A DNA stretch of 64,000 nucleotides. It comes from JALRBM01 sp966186595. Its GTDB lineage: Bacteria; Patescibacteriota; Saccharimonadia; Saccharimonadales; Saccharimonadaceae. Shown here in pieces: positions 47,290-56,603 of this stretch (position 1 is the first letter of the stretch; every line of letters begins with the position of its first letter). Location of the stretch: contig CBIFWO010000003.1 of NCBI GenBank assembly GCA_966186595.1, positions 1 through 64,000 on the forward strand. Reading direction: 5' to 3'. Below the pieces are notes generated by a model. The model saw only the letters and a list, made by a program, of their open reading frames with translations, ran no database searches and was not told the DNA's origin. The position numbers and the translations under genes were made by a program.

Positions 47290-48280
47290 GGATGACGACA
47301 CAACCCTACCAACCGATGACGACCAAATGGTGGATGCCTCGGGCGGGCCACTGGGTGATATTGACGAACCGGCTCTGGATGAACTGGTCGATGAAGAAGA
47401 GGACGATGTTGACGCTCTGAACAGCGGGCAATATTTTGACGATGTGTCGGACGACAGCGTGCGTCTGTATCTGCGGGAAATCGGCAAGATCCCACTCCTT
47501 TCTGCAGAGGAAGAACTTGCCCTGGCGCAGAAAGTTGTCGCCGGCGACAAAAAAGCTAAGGACAAAATGGCTGAGGCAAACATGCGTCTGGTCGTTTCGA
47601 TCGCCAAGCGTTATAGCGGTCGCGGACTTGATTTCCTTGACTTGATCCAAGAAGGAAATACTGGACTACTGCGTGCCGTCGAAAAGTTTGACCCGGACAA
47701 GGGATTTAAATTCAGTACCTACGCCACCTGGTGGATTCGCCAGGCAATTACCCGTGCTATCGCTGACCAAGCCCGCACCATTCGTATTCCAGTTCACATG
47801 GTCGAGACGATCAACAAGCTGCTTCGCACCCAGCGCCGCATGACCCAGGAGCTCAACCGTGAGCCGACCATTGATGAGCTGGCCAAAGAGCTCGAGATGG
47901 AGCCGGAAAAGGTTGAATACGTCATCAAGATCAAGCAGGACATCACCAGTCTTGATGCCGGAGTTGGACGCGACGGTGAAGATGAAGATAGTGTTCTTCA
48001 GGACTTTATCGAGGACGAAGATAGTGAGACGCCGGAGCAGGCGGCTACGAGCCAGCTTCTAAAGGAGCAGGTGCAGTCAATCCTCAGTACGCTTTCTGAT
48101 CGTGAACAAAAAATCGTGAAGATGCGTTTTGGTCTGGAAAACGGCAAGAGCCATACACTTGAGGAAGTTGGCCAGGAGTTTGCCGTCACGCGTGAGCGTA
48201 TTCGTCAGATCGAGGCAAAAGCACTCGCCAAGCTTCGCAAGCATAAAGACGCCAAGAAACTCCACGAATACCTAGGATAA
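47282..48280 (+). CDS. rpoD: RNA polymerase primary sigma factor
   Basis: 332 aa. A short acidic region 1.1, region 1.2 (DSVRLYLREIGKIPLLSAEEE), region 2 (LRAVEKFDPDKGFKFSTYA, TWWIRQAITRAIADQ), region 3 and region 4.2 (TLEEVGQEFAVTRERIRQIE). GTG start inside the dnaG end. It recognises the TTGACA/TATAAT promoters seen here. No non-conserved insert, so it is a compact SigA. Confidence 0.97.
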   Translation: MPKDDDTTLPTDDDQMVDASGGPLGDIDEPALDELVDEEEDDVDALNSGQYFDDVSDDSVRLYLREIGKIPLLSAEEELALAQKVVAGDKKAKDKMAEANMRLVVSIAKRYSGRGLDFLDLIQEGNTGLLRAVEKFDPDKGFKFSTYATWWIRQAITRAIADQARTIRIPVHMVETINKLLRTQRRMTQELNREPTIDELAKELEMEPEKVEYVIKIKQDITSLDAGVGRDGEDEDSVLQDFIEDEDSETPEQAATSQLLKEQVQSILSTLSDREQKIVKMRFGLENGKSHTLEEVGQEFAVTRERIRQIEAKALAKLRKHKDAKKLHEYLG

Positions 48281-48613
48281 ATGAATAACCAAGAGCGCCG
48301 GCAGCAGAGAACAATTCTGGGCTGGGCGCTTGAGGTGCCTCCTAGTCGTCTGGCGGGCTATCCGCTGAAGGAGGGAATAGAGGACTTACAGACGCAGCTT
48401 TTCGAGCTGCTTCAAGAGGGTGAGATAAGCCGGATTGCTCCGGATGCGGGTAGTGACAAGGAACTAAAGAAGCGCCTTCTCAGGGTAGAAAAGGCGCTTG
48501 CTGGTGTGTCATTTCGTGCGATCGCCGAGGAAGAGGGTGTGGGGTTGGTTGCGGTGCGGGATTCTATCAAATACGCACTCAAGAGGCTAAAGATAACAGG
48601 GTATTTGGAATAA
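48281..48613 (+). CDS. Small HTH-like protein co-transcribed with rpoD
   Basis: 110 aa, starting 1 nt after the rpoD stop. The C-terminal 45 residues (VSFRAIAEEEGVGLVAVRDSIKYALKRLKI) look like a helix-turn-helix of sigma region 4 type. The N-terminal half (RTILGWALEVPPSRL) is of unknown fold. It could modulate sigma or bind DNA. Not a recognised family. Confidence 0.6.
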   Translation: MNNQERRQQRTILGWALEVPPSRLAGYPLKEGIEDLQTQLFELLQEGEISRIAPDAGSDKELKKRLLRVEKALAGVSFRAIAEEEGVGLVAVRDSIKYALKRLKITGYLE

Positions 48614-48619
48614 AACCAT

Positions 48620-48683
48620 GGAGAGGCCCACCGAAGGACGCTGCGCCAGGAGGAATCGGTGACGTCCTCGGCGGGATCTCTCC
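48620..48683. terminator. Long GC hairpin between rpoD operon and the 48700 gene
   Basis: A stem of about 18 pairs with small bulges (GGAGAG, CCC, CCGA, GGACG against their complements) around a 22-nt loop, between converging genes. It can terminate both. Confidence 0.75.
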
Positions 48684-48699
48684 GGCGGGCAGTGCCCGT

Positions 48700-49068
48700 C
48701 TACTCAGCCAGTGCTGCCTCTATCGCGGCCTCCATGGTGACGTGGCAGGCCACTTCACTGTCCTTGTCAAGAATGGAGGACAGTTTGATGAAGGTTGCTC
48801 CGTCGAACATGAAGGTGAAGTCGATGAGAATCGGACCGCGAGCCTCCTCCACAAGCCTCTGGAGGCGGGGACTGAGCTCGTTGAAAGACACCCAGGGTCG
48901 GAAGGACGAGAAGTCATCCGACATGGGCGTGAGCTGGACAACGGAAGGAGATGAATCAGAGTGGGTCACCATTCGCGTGTAACAGCTCAGTTGAATTACC
49001 TCTGGGCCCTGGATGAACTTTCCATTGCCGTTAGTGGAGTACAGACGAACTGTTCGGAATTCCCTCAA
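48700..49068 (-). CDS. Hypothetical accessory protein
   Basis: 122 aa from a TTG preceded by GGAGGTGTCTG. Beta-rich prediction; no motif recognised (VVQLTPMSDDFSSFRPW, ILIDFTFMFDGATFIKL). A minus-strand TATAAT lies about 35 nt upstream and a long hairpin follows. GC-rich codons. Cytoplasmic by appearance. Confidence 0.6.
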   Translation of the reverse strand: MREFRTVRLYSTNGNGKFIQGPEVIQLSCYTRMVTHSDSSPSVVQLTPMSDDFSSFRPWVSFNELSPRLQRLVEEARGPILIDFTFMFDGATFIKLSSILDKDSEVACHVTMEAAIEAALAE

Positions 49069-49126
49069 CAGACACCTCCGCTGTGTAGGTGGACGTACTA
49101 ATTATAAAACAAATTTCGAATATCGG

Positions 49127-49696
49127 CTAGAATTCAATTGCTTCTAGCACTTTGTCTACTTGTTGATATAGATATTCCGGATCTTTGTCATTCATCACAA
49201 AATAGTCGGCAATCGCAATCGGTCCACCTTTTTCGATGTCCTCGATCTCCCGCCAGTCACGATTGTCAACCTCGGCAGGAGTAAGGGGTCGTTCTGACCG
49301 CTCGGCAGACCTGCGGTGGCGTAGATGCTTTGGTGCAACGACGGCGATAAAAGTAAGCTCTCCGGGAAATGCATGTTTGAGAATTTTGTATTCGGTCCAG
49401 CTGTACACTCCGTCTGCGATCAGTCGGTGCTGACCGGCATCGATCAGATTATTGAGTTGCTTGACGGCACGGTTAACGACAAAATCTTTGCCCTCGCGAG
49501 CTCGGATCTCGACCCGAAATTTGTCTTCCTGGGGCCAATCGCCAGGGGTGAGGCCGGCTTCTTTCATGGCTTCATAAAAAATACCGCCAAAGTAAACCTT
49601 GGGGTATCCTTTTTCAGTTAAGTAGTCGACAGCGGTGCTCTTACCACTTCCGGCCAATCCGACAAAGGCGATAATCTTGACGTTGGGATGCTTCAT
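49127..49696 (-). CDS. P-loop kinase, dephospho-CoA-kinase-like
   Basis: 189 aa. Walker A FVGLAGSGKST at residues 11-21, LIADGVYSWTEYKIL as the core strand, and an LID-like R-rich segment (RHRRSAERSERPLTP). It resembles the AAA_18/CoaE-type kinases common in Archaea and CPR. The substrate may be dephospho-CoA or a nucleotide. TACACT ends 6 nt before the ATG. Confidence 0.72.
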   Translation of the reverse strand: MKHPNVKIIAFVGLAGSGKSTAVDYLTEKGYPKVYFGGIFYEAMKEAGLTPGDWPQEDKFRVEIRAREGKDFVVNRAVKQLNNLIDAGQHRLIADGVYSWTEYKILKHAFPGELTFIAVVAPKHLRHRRSAERSERPLTPAEVDNRDWREIEDIEKGGPIAIADYFVMNDKDPEYLYQQVDKVLEAIEF

Positions 49697-49741
49697 GATT
49701 TCAGTGTAGCAGATGGGATGTGTATCCTGAAGAACTTCCTA

Positions 49742-49776
49742 AAGGGGTGTTCCGACACGTGGTCGGACACCCCCTT
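49742..49776 (-). terminator. Hairpin after the cassette at 49781
   Basis: AAGGGGTGTTCCGAC with GTCGGACACCCCCTT forms about 14 pairs with two single bulges, 4 nt after the stop. Confidence 0.8.
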
Positions 49777-49780
49777 AGGT

Positions 49781-50176
49781 TTAGCGGACGTAGCCGCATG
49801 CCGCAACCAGTGCTTCCATCTCGCCCATGTACAGGCAGAACTGGAAGTAGCCGACCACCGGTACGACGTACACTGCCTTCATGCTTGGCTTCAGCTCCAT
49901 GTGTGGCAGGCAGCCTCGGAACGCTGCCTCGGAGAGACCCTTGCGTGGGTCCAAGCTGCCAAGAATGGGCGTGTCCCCATCCAACAGCCAGTACTCCGGA
50001 GCGTGCTCGGGAGCGAAGTGGCCGTCGTAGAACCATTCCTCTGCCTTCTCAGTCGGGTCCCAGATGTACCCATCACGAACCTGGCTGAGGGGGCTACTGA
50101 AGCACTGCGCAAGAGCGGCGATGCCGCTTTTTTCTGCAGCGTCCAGTAATACGGGGTAATTGCAATAACCGGACAC
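49781..50176 (-). CDS. Hypothetical accessory protein, aromatic-rich
   Basis: 131 aa, GTG start with AGGAGGTGG upstream. Five Cys (GYCNY, AQCF, GCLPH, FCLY, ACGYV) and many aromatics (WFYDGHF, EYWLLDGD). No signal peptide. Unrecognised. Its own promoter TTGATA-N16-TATAAT and hairpin make it a cassette. Confidence 0.6.
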   Translation of the reverse strand: MSGYCNYPVLLDAAEKSGIAALAQCFSSPLSQVRDGYIWDPTEKAEEWFYDGHFAPEHAPEYWLLDGDTPILGSLDPRKGLSEAAFRGCLPHMELKPSMKAVYVVPVVGYFQFCLYMGEMEALVAACGYVR

Positions 50177-50203
50177 GTATCCACCTCCTGGTTGGACAAG
50201 ATT

Positions 50204-50231
50204 ATTATACCATCAATATTCAAGCTATCAA
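50204..50231 (-). promoter_or_regulatory. Promoter TTGATA-N16-TATAAT for the 49781 gene
   Basis: Minus-strand -35 at 50226-50231 and -10 at 50204-50209. The AGGAGG Shine-Dalgarno follows within 20 nt of the predicted start point. Confidence 0.75.
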
Positions 50232-50261
50232 CATATAGTGTAAAAGGGTATACTAGAAGAG

Positions 50262-52811
50262 ATGAAACGACTTGTTGTTATTGATGGAAAGTCTGTCTAC
50301 TACCGGGGGTACTATGCGATGCCGGGCCTCAGTATGCGGGATGGCACGCCGACGGGCGGGGTATTTGGGTTTGCTTCCTTGGCTCTCGAGGTGATTAACA
50401 AACTTCAGCCCGATTATGTAGCAGTTGCCTGGGATAAAAAAGGCACGAATATTCGCAAGCGCAAAGAGATCTATGCCGATTACAAAGCTGGTCGCAAAGC
50501 GGCGCCGCCTGATTTTTACGAACAAATTCCGATGCTGTATGAACTGCTCGAGGCGTTTGGCTGGCCGCTCTACGAACTTGACGATTACGAGGCTGACGAC
50601 ATTATGGGGACGCTCGCGAAAGAGGCAAGTGAAAAGGGGATTGAGACCTGTCTGATTACCTCCGACCTTGATGCATTGCAGTGTGTTGGCCCGCTGACGC
50701 ATGTTTATGCCCTTAAAAAAGGGTTTAGTGAAATCGACGAGTACACACCGGAATATTTTGAACAAAAATATGGTATTCGCGTCGATCAGTTCCTCGATCT
50801 CAAATCGCTCAAGGGTGACAGTAGCGACAATATTCCGGGTGTGCCAGGAGTTGGCGAGAAGACGGCGATTCAATTACTGCAAGATTACGAGACCCTGGAT
50901 GGCATTTATGCGCACCTCGATGACATCAAGCCAAGTGTGGCGAAAAAGTTGGAGGCGGGTAAAGATTCGGCCTACCTCAGTAAAAAAGTTGCAGAAATCT
51001 GGTGTGACGCACCGATGCCGCTAGATTTAAAGGCGACTGATTCACACGATTTAGATACGGAAAAATTAGCGGCGCTCCTTAAGCGCTTCGAGTTCAATTC
51101 GCTCGTCCGCCGCTTACCAAAACACATGCAGCATACTAATCAGGGAAGTCTGTTCGCCCAGGCAGAGCCAGCGACCAAGGCACCTGAACTAAAGGCGGCC
51201 GATTGGCCAACGACTTTAACGCTTGAAGCGAATGCCGAGGTGCTCCTCCATGTCTTAAACGACACGGTATGGCTCTCGACCGATAAGGTCAGTTATGCGA
51301 CGTTGCCCCTAAAAGAAGTGGACGCGAGCATCTGGCGCGGCATCGAAATGACGAAGGTTATCGCGTATGATGCCAAGGCACTTTATCATGCTGCGCATAA
51401 ACAGGGCGTGGAAGTTCGTTTTGATCAACTCCATGATATTCGCCAGGGCGCGTTTTTGTTGGATTCGCTCATGCGCGACCGCTCGATTTCCGGTCTGTCG
51501 CAGGATGAAATAGATGAGAAAAATCCGGCACAGGCCATGGCGGCATTGTGGCACGAATACGCCCGCCAGGTGGCCGAGTTTGAAAAAGTACCAAAGCTCG
51601 CTGAAGTGGCCGAGAAGCTTGACTTTCCACTGACCTACATGCTCTACCAGATGGAAGCAAAAGGTATCAAGATCGACACGACACTGCTTGCCTCGATGAG
51701 CAAGGAGCTTGGGGATGAACATGCCAAGCTCGAACAAGAAATGTATACAATGGTTGGCCACGAGTTTAATATTGGCAGTCCCAGCCAGCTTTCGGATGTA
51801 CTCTTTACGAAATTGCAGCTCCCGACAACAGGGATCAAGAAGGGTAAGACGGGCTACAGCACGGGTCAAAAAGAGCTCGACAAGTTGCGTGGGCTTCATC
51901 CCATTATTGAATTGATTGAACGCACGCGTGAGCTCGCGAAGCTAAAGAACACCTATGTTGACACACTGCCAAAGGCCATCGACACGGACGGCCGCGTGCA
52001 TACCACATTTAACCAGGATGGTTCGGCGAGTGGACGGCTCAATAGTATTAACCCAAACCTTCAGAACATTCCAGTTCGCAGTGATCTAGGTCGTCGCATC
52101 CGCGAGGCGTTTATTCCGGAAGAGGGCAACGTACTCGTTAGTGCCGACTATTCGCAGTTTGAACTTCGTCTAGCGGCAGTGTTAGCGGGTGATCAAAAGT
52201 TAATAGATGATTTTAACGGTGATGTCGATATTCATGCCAAGACGGCCAGTGAAACCTACGGTATTCCGCTAAAAGAGGTGACGAAAAATCAGCGTCGTGC
52301 AGCCAAGGTAATTAACTTTGGTATCTTGTACGGTATGAGCCCGCACGGTCTGGCGGTTGCTGCCAACATGACATTCGAGGACGCCAAAAAATTCATCGAC
52401 CACTATTTTGAACTTCGCGCCCCGATTCGTAAATTCATCGACGACACACTAGAAAAGGCCAAAACTGATGGCTACGTCGAAACGTACTTTGGCCGTCGTC
52501 GGCCGACACCCGACGTTAACAGCAGCAATTTTATGGTTCGCGAGGGAGCCAAGCGTGCCGCCGCCAACATGCCAATCCAGGGAACCGAGGCTGACCTGAT
52601 GAAGATGGCAATGTTAAAGGTTGATGAAAAAATTGGTAATCTTGGTGATCAAGTACTACAAATTCACGACAGTATCCTCGTCGAATGTCCAAAGGGGAAT
52701 GCTGACAAAGTTGCAGATCTTCTCAAAGACACCATGGAACACATTTATCCAGAGCTGAAAATAAAGCTCAAAGTTGATGTGACGATCGGCAAAAACTGGG
52801 GTGAGCTGTAG
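50262..52811 (+). CDS. polA: DNA polymerase I
   Basis: 849 aa. 5' nuclease domain at residues 1-290 (VIDGKSVYYRGYYAMPG, DYEADDIMGT, GDSSDNIPGVPGVGEKTA), then a 3'-5' exonuclease-like region with no recognisable catalytic acids, so probably no proofreading, as in Taq. Polymerase motifs: A, SADYSQFELRLAA; B, RRAAKVINFGILYGMS with the Phe that discriminates against ddNTPs; C, QIHDSILVE. TATACT ends 7 nt before the ATG. One-base overlap with the nudix gene. Confidence 0.97.
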   Translation: MKRLVVIDGKSVYYRGYYAMPGLSMRDGTPTGGVFGFASLALEVINKLQPDYVAVAWDKKGTNIRKRKEIYADYKAGRKAAPPDFYEQIPMLYELLEAFGWPLYELDDYEADDIMGTLAKEASEKGIETCLITSDLDALQCVGPLTHVYALKKGFSEIDEYTPEYFEQKYGIRVDQFLDLKSLKGDSSDNIPGVPGVGEKTAIQLLQDYETLDGIYAHLDDIKPSVAKKLEAGKDSAYLSKKVAEIWCDAPMPLDLKATDSHDLDTEKLAALLKRFEFNSLVRRLPKHMQHTNQGSLFAQAEPATKAPELKAADWPTTLTLEANAEVLLHVLNDTVWLSTDKVSYATLPLKEVDASIWRGIEMTKVIAYDAKALYHAAHKQGVEVRFDQLHDIRQGAFLLDSLMRDRSISGLSQDEIDEKNPAQAMAALWHEYARQVAEFEKVPKLAEVAEKLDFPLTYMLYQMEAKGIKIDTTLLASMSKELGDEHAKLEQEMYTMVGHEFNIGSPSQLSDVLFTKLQLPTTGIKKGKTGYSTGQKELDKLRGLHPIIELIERTRELAKLKNTYVDTLPKAIDTDGRVHTTFNQDGSASGRLNSINPNLQNIPVRSDLGRRIREAFIPEEGNVLVSADYSQFELRLAAVLAGDQKLIDDFNGDVDIHAKTASETYGIPLKEVTKNQRRAAKVINFGILYGMSPHGLAVAANMTFEDAKKFIDHYFELRAPIRKFIDDTLEKAKTDGYVETYFGRRRPTPDVNSSNFMVREGAKRAAANMPIQGTEADLMKMAMLKVDEKIGNLGDQVLQIHDSILVECPKGNADKVADLLKDTMEHIYPELKIKLKVDVTIGKNWGEL

Positions 52812-53218
52812 TGGCGCATCTGCGAAAAGCAGCTGGCGTCATTGTAAAGGACAAGAAGTTGCTTGTAGTTCGAAGCAAGGGGAAAGAAATTTTCTTTGCG
52901 CCAGGTGGCAAACTAGAGGAAGACGAAACGTACGAGCAAGCATTGATTCGAGAATTAAAAGAGGAGCTTGCGATGGATTTGCAAGCCCATCATTACGAGC
53001 ATTTTGGCAGTTTTACCGCCGAGGCCGATGACAAACCGGGAGTTATATTGCATATGACGACATTTCTGATCAAAGATTATGACGGTCCGCTGACAGCGAG
53101 CAGTGAGATTGAGGAGCTGGCTTGGATCGATGCAGAAAATACGGCAGGCGTTCTGATCGGCTCCATTTTTCGGCACGATGTGCTACCGCTTCTTGTCTCC
53201 AGAGGTATGGTAGAGTGA
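52811..53218 (+). CDS. NUDIX hydrolase
   Basis: 135 aa, GTG start at the polA stop. Nudix box GGKLEEDETYEQALIRELKEEL is complete, preceded by AGVIVKDKKLLVVRSKGK. It hydrolyses a nucleoside diphosphate-linked substrate; MutT-like cleaning of oxidised nucleotides would fit the neighbouring polA and mutM, but specificity is unknown. Confidence 0.9.
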   Translation: MAHLRKAAGVIVKDKKLLVVRSKGKEIFFAPGGKLEEDETYEQALIRELKEELAMDLQAHHYEHFGSFTAEADDKPGVILHMTTFLIKDYDGPLTASSEIEELAWIDAENTAGVLIGSIFRHDVLPLLVSRGMVE

Positions 53219-53312
53219 CTTGTGCAACTTAAAAATCGTGTATAATCATAACCATAAACAACTATAAACAGCAAATTGACTAAAGAAAATAAAAATGGTA
53301 AAATTTGGTGGT

Positions 53313-53912
53313 ATGTACAGAGGTAACGGCACGCGGGTTCTCCCCATTATCATCGTCCTTATCATCGTGGCGATTGCGATCGCTGCACTTGTTTCGGTTG
53401 GGCGTAATATTTTTGGCGGTGGAGAAACGACCAATCAACCAACAGATACCAGTCGCACAACCCTTCTGAGCACTGGACCGGAATATAGTGTTCGTATGAC
53501 TGTTCGCGGTTCGATTGTGGCTGAGGAAAGCTTTCGCTCGTATCGTGTGACGATCAGCCCGAACGACAGGACGCTCACGACCTATGCTGGCTACCTCGAG
53601 CAGCCGCTCGAGACGAAACAGCTCTCCAATAACGTCAAGTCCTACGACGAATTTGTTCACGCCTTAGAGCTGGCCAATATGGTGGACGGCGTGGCATTTA
53701 CGGGCGACAAAGACGACACGCGTGGCATCTGCGCCAAGGGGAATTTGTATGAATTTGAGGTACTCCGTAATGGATCGACCGTGAAGCGTCTGTGGACGTC
53801 AACCTGTCGCGGTTCGGCCGGATCTCTACGGGCAAATGCCACCCAGCTTCAGGATCTTTTCCTCAATCAGATTCCGGATAACAAGGAAATCCTCAAGAAA
53901 ATCGATTTATAA
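53313..53912 (+). CDS. Hypothetical single-pass membrane protein
   Basis: 199 aa. Membrane helix at residues 9-33 (VLPIIIVLIIVAIAIAAL), then an extracytoplasmic alpha/beta domain with two Cys (GICAKG, TSTCRG) that may form a disulfide. The ATG at 53313 is preferred to 53295 because TAAAAT ends 8 nt before it and would otherwise overlap the coding start. CPR-type protein without known function. Confidence 0.65.
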   Translation: MYRGNGTRVLPIIIVLIIVAIAIAALVSVGRNIFGGGETTNQPTDTSRTTLLSTGPEYSVRMTVRGSIVAEESFRSYRVTISPNDRTLTTYAGYLEQPLETKQLSNNVKSYDEFVHALELANMVDGVAFTGDKDDTRGICAKGNLYEFEVLRNGSTVKRLWTSTCRGSAGSLRANATQLQDLFLNQIPDNKEILKKIDL

Positions 53913-53950
53913 TTTGAATCTCACCCCTGATAGCGCGTATACTGATAAAG

Positions 53951-54532
53951 ATGATACGCGCTATTATTTTTGATTGCTTCGGTGTGTTGTACGTGCCGAC
54001 GACCGTCGTGTACTTCGAGAAATTCCCCGAGCTTCATGACGAACTTTATGACCTCAACAAAATGTCAGATCATGGGTTTATTGGCAAGCAGGAGTATGTG
54101 ACGGCGGTCGCCAAACTTACTGGTGTGAGTGAAGAGGAAACGCTCAAAGAATTTCAAAAAGAGTATACAATTAACCAGCCGCTGATCGATTACATTCGTA
54201 GCGATATAAAACCCCGCTATAAGACAGCGCTTCTTAGTAATATCGGGGATGAGTGGGTGAGGGATTTTTTTGATGAGCATCAACTTCACGATCTGTTCGA
54301 CGAAGTGGTGTTGTCGAGTCAGGAGGGCTTATCAAAGCCAAACCCCAGGGTCTTTGAGCGAACGGCTGAAAAATTGGGCGTGTACACGGACGAGTGTATT
54401 ATGATTGATGATCATCCCGAGAACTGCGAGGGCGCTAGGGCGGCTGGCATGCAGTCGCTTGAATTTGGAGCGAAAATGACGATCAAAGACATCGAGGATT
54501 TTATTCAGAAGGCGGAGGGCGAAAATGCCTGA
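53951..54532 (+). CDS. HAD-superfamily hydrolase (subfamily IA)
   Basis: 193 aa. Motif I FDCFGVLYVP, motif II LLSNIGD, motif III Lys in GLSKPNPRVF, motif IV MIDDHPENCEGARAAGM. The second Asp of DxD in motif I is Phe, as in some haloacid-dehalogenase/epoxide-hydrolase-N-like members, so it may not be a classic phosphatase. TATACT ends 7 nt before the ATG. Overlaps mutM by 8 nt. Confidence 0.88.
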   Translation: MIRAIIFDCFGVLYVPTTVVYFEKFPELHDELYDLNKMSDHGFIGKQEYVTAVAKLTGVSEEETLKEFQKEYTINQPLIDYIRSDIKPRYKTALLSNIGDEWVRDFFDEHQLHDLFDEVVLSSQEGLSKPNPRVFERTAEKLGVYTDECIMIDDHPENCEGARAAGMQSLEFGAKMTIKDIEDFIQKAEGENA

Positions 54533-55397
54533 ACTTCCTGAGGTCGAGACGGTTCGGCGCGGACTTGAAAAGCTGATTATCCATAAAGTGATAAAAGTGG
54601 CAACGAGCGACAGTCCAAAAAGCTTTCCGAATGCACCTGCCGACGTCGAGCAGTTTCTAATCGGCGCTAAAATAACTGCGGTGCGCCGCCGTGCTAAGGT
54701 GTTGATGATTGACCTGGATAACGCGTATTCCCTGATGATCCATTTAAAGATGACAGGGCAGTTAGTGTATGTTGGCGAATCACGTTTTGGTGCCGGTCAC
54801 CCAAATGAAAGCCTTGTTCGCGAACTCCCAGATCGCTCAACACGCGTGACGATCGAATTTGCTGATGGTTCACACCTTTACTTTAACGATCAGCGCAAAT
54901 TCGGCTGGATAAAATTGTTACCCAGTATCGAAATCCCCAATATCGATTTCATGAAAAAAGTTGGCCCCGAGCCGCTTGAGGCGGGCTTCACTTGGCAAGA
55001 ATTCACCGACCGTTTTAAGCGGCGCAAGGGGACGAGTATCAAAGCGGCACTCCTCGATCAGACCGTCATCGCCGGGGTGGGAAATATCTATGCCGACGAA
55101 AGCCTGTGGGGTGCCAAGATTCACCCAAAGCGATTGGTAGGTATCATAACGTCAGACGAATTTCACACGTTATATAAAGAACTTCGGGATGTTATGAACA
55201 TGGCAATTGAAAAAGGTGGCAGCACGGACAAAAACTACGTCAATGCCGAGGGAAAGCGGGGAAGCTACATGGATTTTGCTCGCGTTTTTCGCCGCGAAGG
55301 CAAGCCCTGCCCGCGTTGTGGAACGACAATAATCAAGTTCAAGGCCGCTGGTCGGGGCACTCACATCTGCCCACGATGCCAGACTATTGACTTATAG
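54525..55397 (+). CDS. mutM: Formamidopyrimidine-DNA glycosylase
   Basis: 290 aa. Catalytic N-terminus PELPEVETVRRGL, MIHLKMTGQL, the H2TH region with IAGVGNIYADESLW, and a C-terminal zinc finger (CPRCGTTI, CPRCQTIDL). Removes 8-oxoguanine and FaPy lesions and nicks the strand. An insertion near residue 88 (ESRFGAGHPNESLVREL) is longer than in E. coli Fpg. Confidence 0.95.
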   Translation: MPELPEVETVRRGLEKLIIHKVIKVATSDSPKSFPNAPADVEQFLIGAKITAVRRRAKVLMIDLDNAYSLMIHLKMTGQLVYVGESRFGAGHPNESLVRELPDRSTRVTIEFADGSHLYFNDQRKFGWIKLLPSIEIPNIDFMKKVGPEPLEAGFTWQEFTDRFKRRKGTSIKAALLDQTVIAGVGNIYADESLWGAKIHPKRLVGIITSDEFHTLYKELRDVMNMAIEKGGSTDKNYVNAEGKRGSYMDFARVFRREGKPCPRCGTTIIKFKAAGRGTHICPRCQTIDL

Positions 55398-55491
55398 TCT
55401 ATAAAATGCTAATGTTTTATTAGTATTAAAAAACAAAATAAAAAGTCAATATTCATGAAACGAAGCCCCGTTCGCGAACCATCTGTCACAT

Positions 55492-56583
55492 TTGAACAAG
55501 CCGCAGCTCATAAATGGGATAACCAGCTTCCAGACTCCCTTTATCCTAGGAGCAATTGAGGGTAGGCTGAAAAAAACTGCGGAAAGCGAGGAGACACGAG
55601 GAGTAAAACCCTTCTTTGACAAAGTGCGTCCTGATGCATCGGATGTCGAATTTATGACCCATAATGATGAGGTTATCAAATTCCGTGATGAATTAACTGA
55701 TTTTGTTGCCGAAGAAGTGAAGTTTCTCGCTCCAAAAGAGTACCATGAATATTTGGCTCAAAGGCGTGAGGAATTTAGGAAAAAGCTAGAGAACGACAAA
55801 CAGGATTTTCGAAAGTATGTAGCTGGGCGTGAGCAGGGTGTTAGCCTGAAGCAAAACCGCGCGCCCATGAGTGCCCTGGAATTTCATGGATTTACCGTGC
55901 AGCGGACTGACGGGAAGCATGTCGACCTTCTCGATGGTAACACTCCTGGAAATGTTCATGCTAACCTGTTTATACAGCGGGAAATTGCCGGAACCTTTGT
56001 TCACTGGACCTCGAAAGAATATCTAAAGAAGAGGGTGGCCGGAAACAAGCCTCCACTGACTCGTCGCATTTACCTTAACCCGCGCACGCAGGACGCCGTG
56101 CGGGTTTTCCGTGAAGTGGTAGATGCTGCATCGGCTGCCAACCTTAGTGTAAAGGGAAAAATTCTGGATCGCTCGTCGGAAGCAAATGTGATGAAGGCAT
56201 ATAACGATCAGGATGCTGCTAACCGAGATGTGAGGGGTGATGCTATTGTCCTCTACGCTGGTGAAGATGAGGCGAACGAATTGCTTGCAATCGCTGAACA
56301 AGTTCTTAATCAGAATCCGGCTGCTTTTAAGAATCGTGATGTCTCGTCGGTTCCTTTGAAACTGGCTGGTGGTTTAGCGATTGGTGATGAACCTGGCGAA
56401 AAAGGGGCCTCGTTGACCAGTCACCGCGCAGGGGTGCTTGAAGAAGTCGCAAGCGAAGTGCGGAACAATGATCCGGGGACAAAAGAGGCAAGGGTCAAGG
56501 TATTTAAAGCTTTATGGAAAACCGCTGCTTCCCAAAAAAATATCAATCCGGATAACATGGCCTTTAATGCACGCCGAAAATAA
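55492..56583 (+). CDS. HopA1-like protein, probably with a frameshifted N-terminus
   Basis: 363 aa from a TTG without a Shine-Dalgarno. Another frame (55455-55559) starts with ATG and reads MKRSPVREPSVTFEQAAAH before a stop, so an indel or shift near 55500-55555 is likely. The C-terminal 180 residues resemble the HopA1 effector family: TRRIYLNPRTQDAVRVF, VKGKILDRS, RGDAIVLYAG and LAIGDEPGEKGAS. HopA1-like proteins occur in type III effectors and in some RiPP clusters. The N-terminal 130 residues are charged and helical. No signal peptide. Confidence 0.62.
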   Translation: MNKPQLINGITSFQTPFILGAIEGRLKKTAESEETRGVKPFFDKVRPDASDVEFMTHNDEVIKFRDELTDFVAEEVKFLAPKEYHEYLAQRREEFRKKLENDKQDFRKYVAGREQGVSLKQNRAPMSALEFHGFTVQRTDGKHVDLLDGNTPGNVHANLFIQREIAGTFVHWTSKEYLKKRVAGNKPPLTRRIYLNPRTQDAVRVFREVVDAASAANLSVKGKILDRSSEANVMKAYNDQDAANRDVRGDAIVLYAGEDEANELLAIAEQVLNQNPAAFKNRDVSSVPLKLAGGLAIGDEPGEKGASLTSHRAGVLEEVASEVRNNDPGTKEARVKVFKALWKTAASQKNINPDNMAFNARRK

Positions 56584-56603
56584 CTAGCGTATAATGTCAG
56601 GAG

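Noticed and set aside
51100..51650. Loss of proofreading in PolA as a novelty
   Set aside because: Degenerate exonuclease domains are common in bacterial PolA (for example Taq), so this is not unusual.
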